Below are positions 8,016-8,097 of a stretch of DNA of 8,097 nucleotides, piece by piece. Under the pieces are notes generated by a model. It was given only the letters and a program-made list of their open reading frames with translations. It was not told where the DNA came from and did no database searches. How positions within the stretch are numbered: the stretch's first letter is position 1; each line of letters opens with the position of its first letter. Origin of the DNA: Myxococcales bacterium (GTDB lineage Bacteria; Myxococcota_A; UBA9160; JALSIO01); assembly GCA_026989995.1 (NCBI GenBank), contig JALSIO010000796.1, positions 1 through 8,097 of the forward strand, given 5' to 3'. Made by a program: the position numbers and the translations under genes.

Positions 8016-8097
8016 GCCCCTCTCCCCGCCCGGGCGGCCTCCCCGTCGGGGGTGCCGCGCGGGCCCGCCACATTAGAGCTCGGGGGGACATGGACGC

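Noticed and set aside
7717..8091. Upstream in-frame extension of argS by 125 codons
   Set aside because: It covers the FtsB-like gene in another frame and lacks ArgRS similarity; the tandem ATG with GGAG gives the normal N-terminus.
8016..8097. Right-hand edge: possible end of an upstream gene (TAA at 8075-8073, seven open codons before it) and a 12-base palindrome at 8026-8037
   Set aside because: Seven codons are too few to identify a gene, and the palindrome is plain GC-rich sequence without a U-run. Enolase often precedes ftsB but nothing here shows it.

Overview
The window is GC-rich bacterial chromosome (about two thirds G+C by eye) in which every credible gene lies on the minus strand. 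In order of transcription, from the right-hand end, they are: a small FtsB/DivIC-like septum protein, argS, a membrane-anchored SPOR-domain protein, a UDP-glucuronate decarboxylase-type sugar-nucleotide enzyme, lepA, lepB, then, after a gap of about 150 bases, pyrR, pyrB and the first 40 codons of pyrC, which runs off the left edge. GTG starts and overlapping stop/start codons are common: GTGA at argS/SPOR and at the decarboxylase/lepA junction, TGATG at lepA/lepB, ATGA at pyrR/pyrB.

The lepA-lepB pair next to a pyrR-pyrB-pyrC cluster, and argS followed by a SPOR protein, recall gene orders I associate with Deltaproteobacteria sensu lato (Desulfobacterota, Myxococcota and related uncultured high-GC lineages). 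This is a tentative placement from memory, not a phylogeny.

Right block (about 1.8-8.0 kb): a probable single transcription unit joins translation (argS, lepA), division and envelope (FtsB-like, SPOR), nucleotide-sugar synthesis for envelope or capsule polysaccharide, and protein export (lepB). Left block (1-1.7 kb): the pyrimidine operon. PyrR senses UMP/UTP against PRPP; PyrB and PyrC carry out the second and third steps of UMP synthesis.

The best non-coding feature is just upstream of pyrR: a hairpin matching the PyrR-binding RNA consensus, whose outer stem would pair CCUUU with the AAAGG of the pyrR ribosome binding site. It suggests that PyrR represses its own translation, and it fixes the pyrR start at a GTG inside the longer open frame. 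I see no mobile element, CRISPR, tRNA or rRNA, and no unknown multi-gene system. The window is mainly housekeeping, with a few sequence-level oddities listed as findings.
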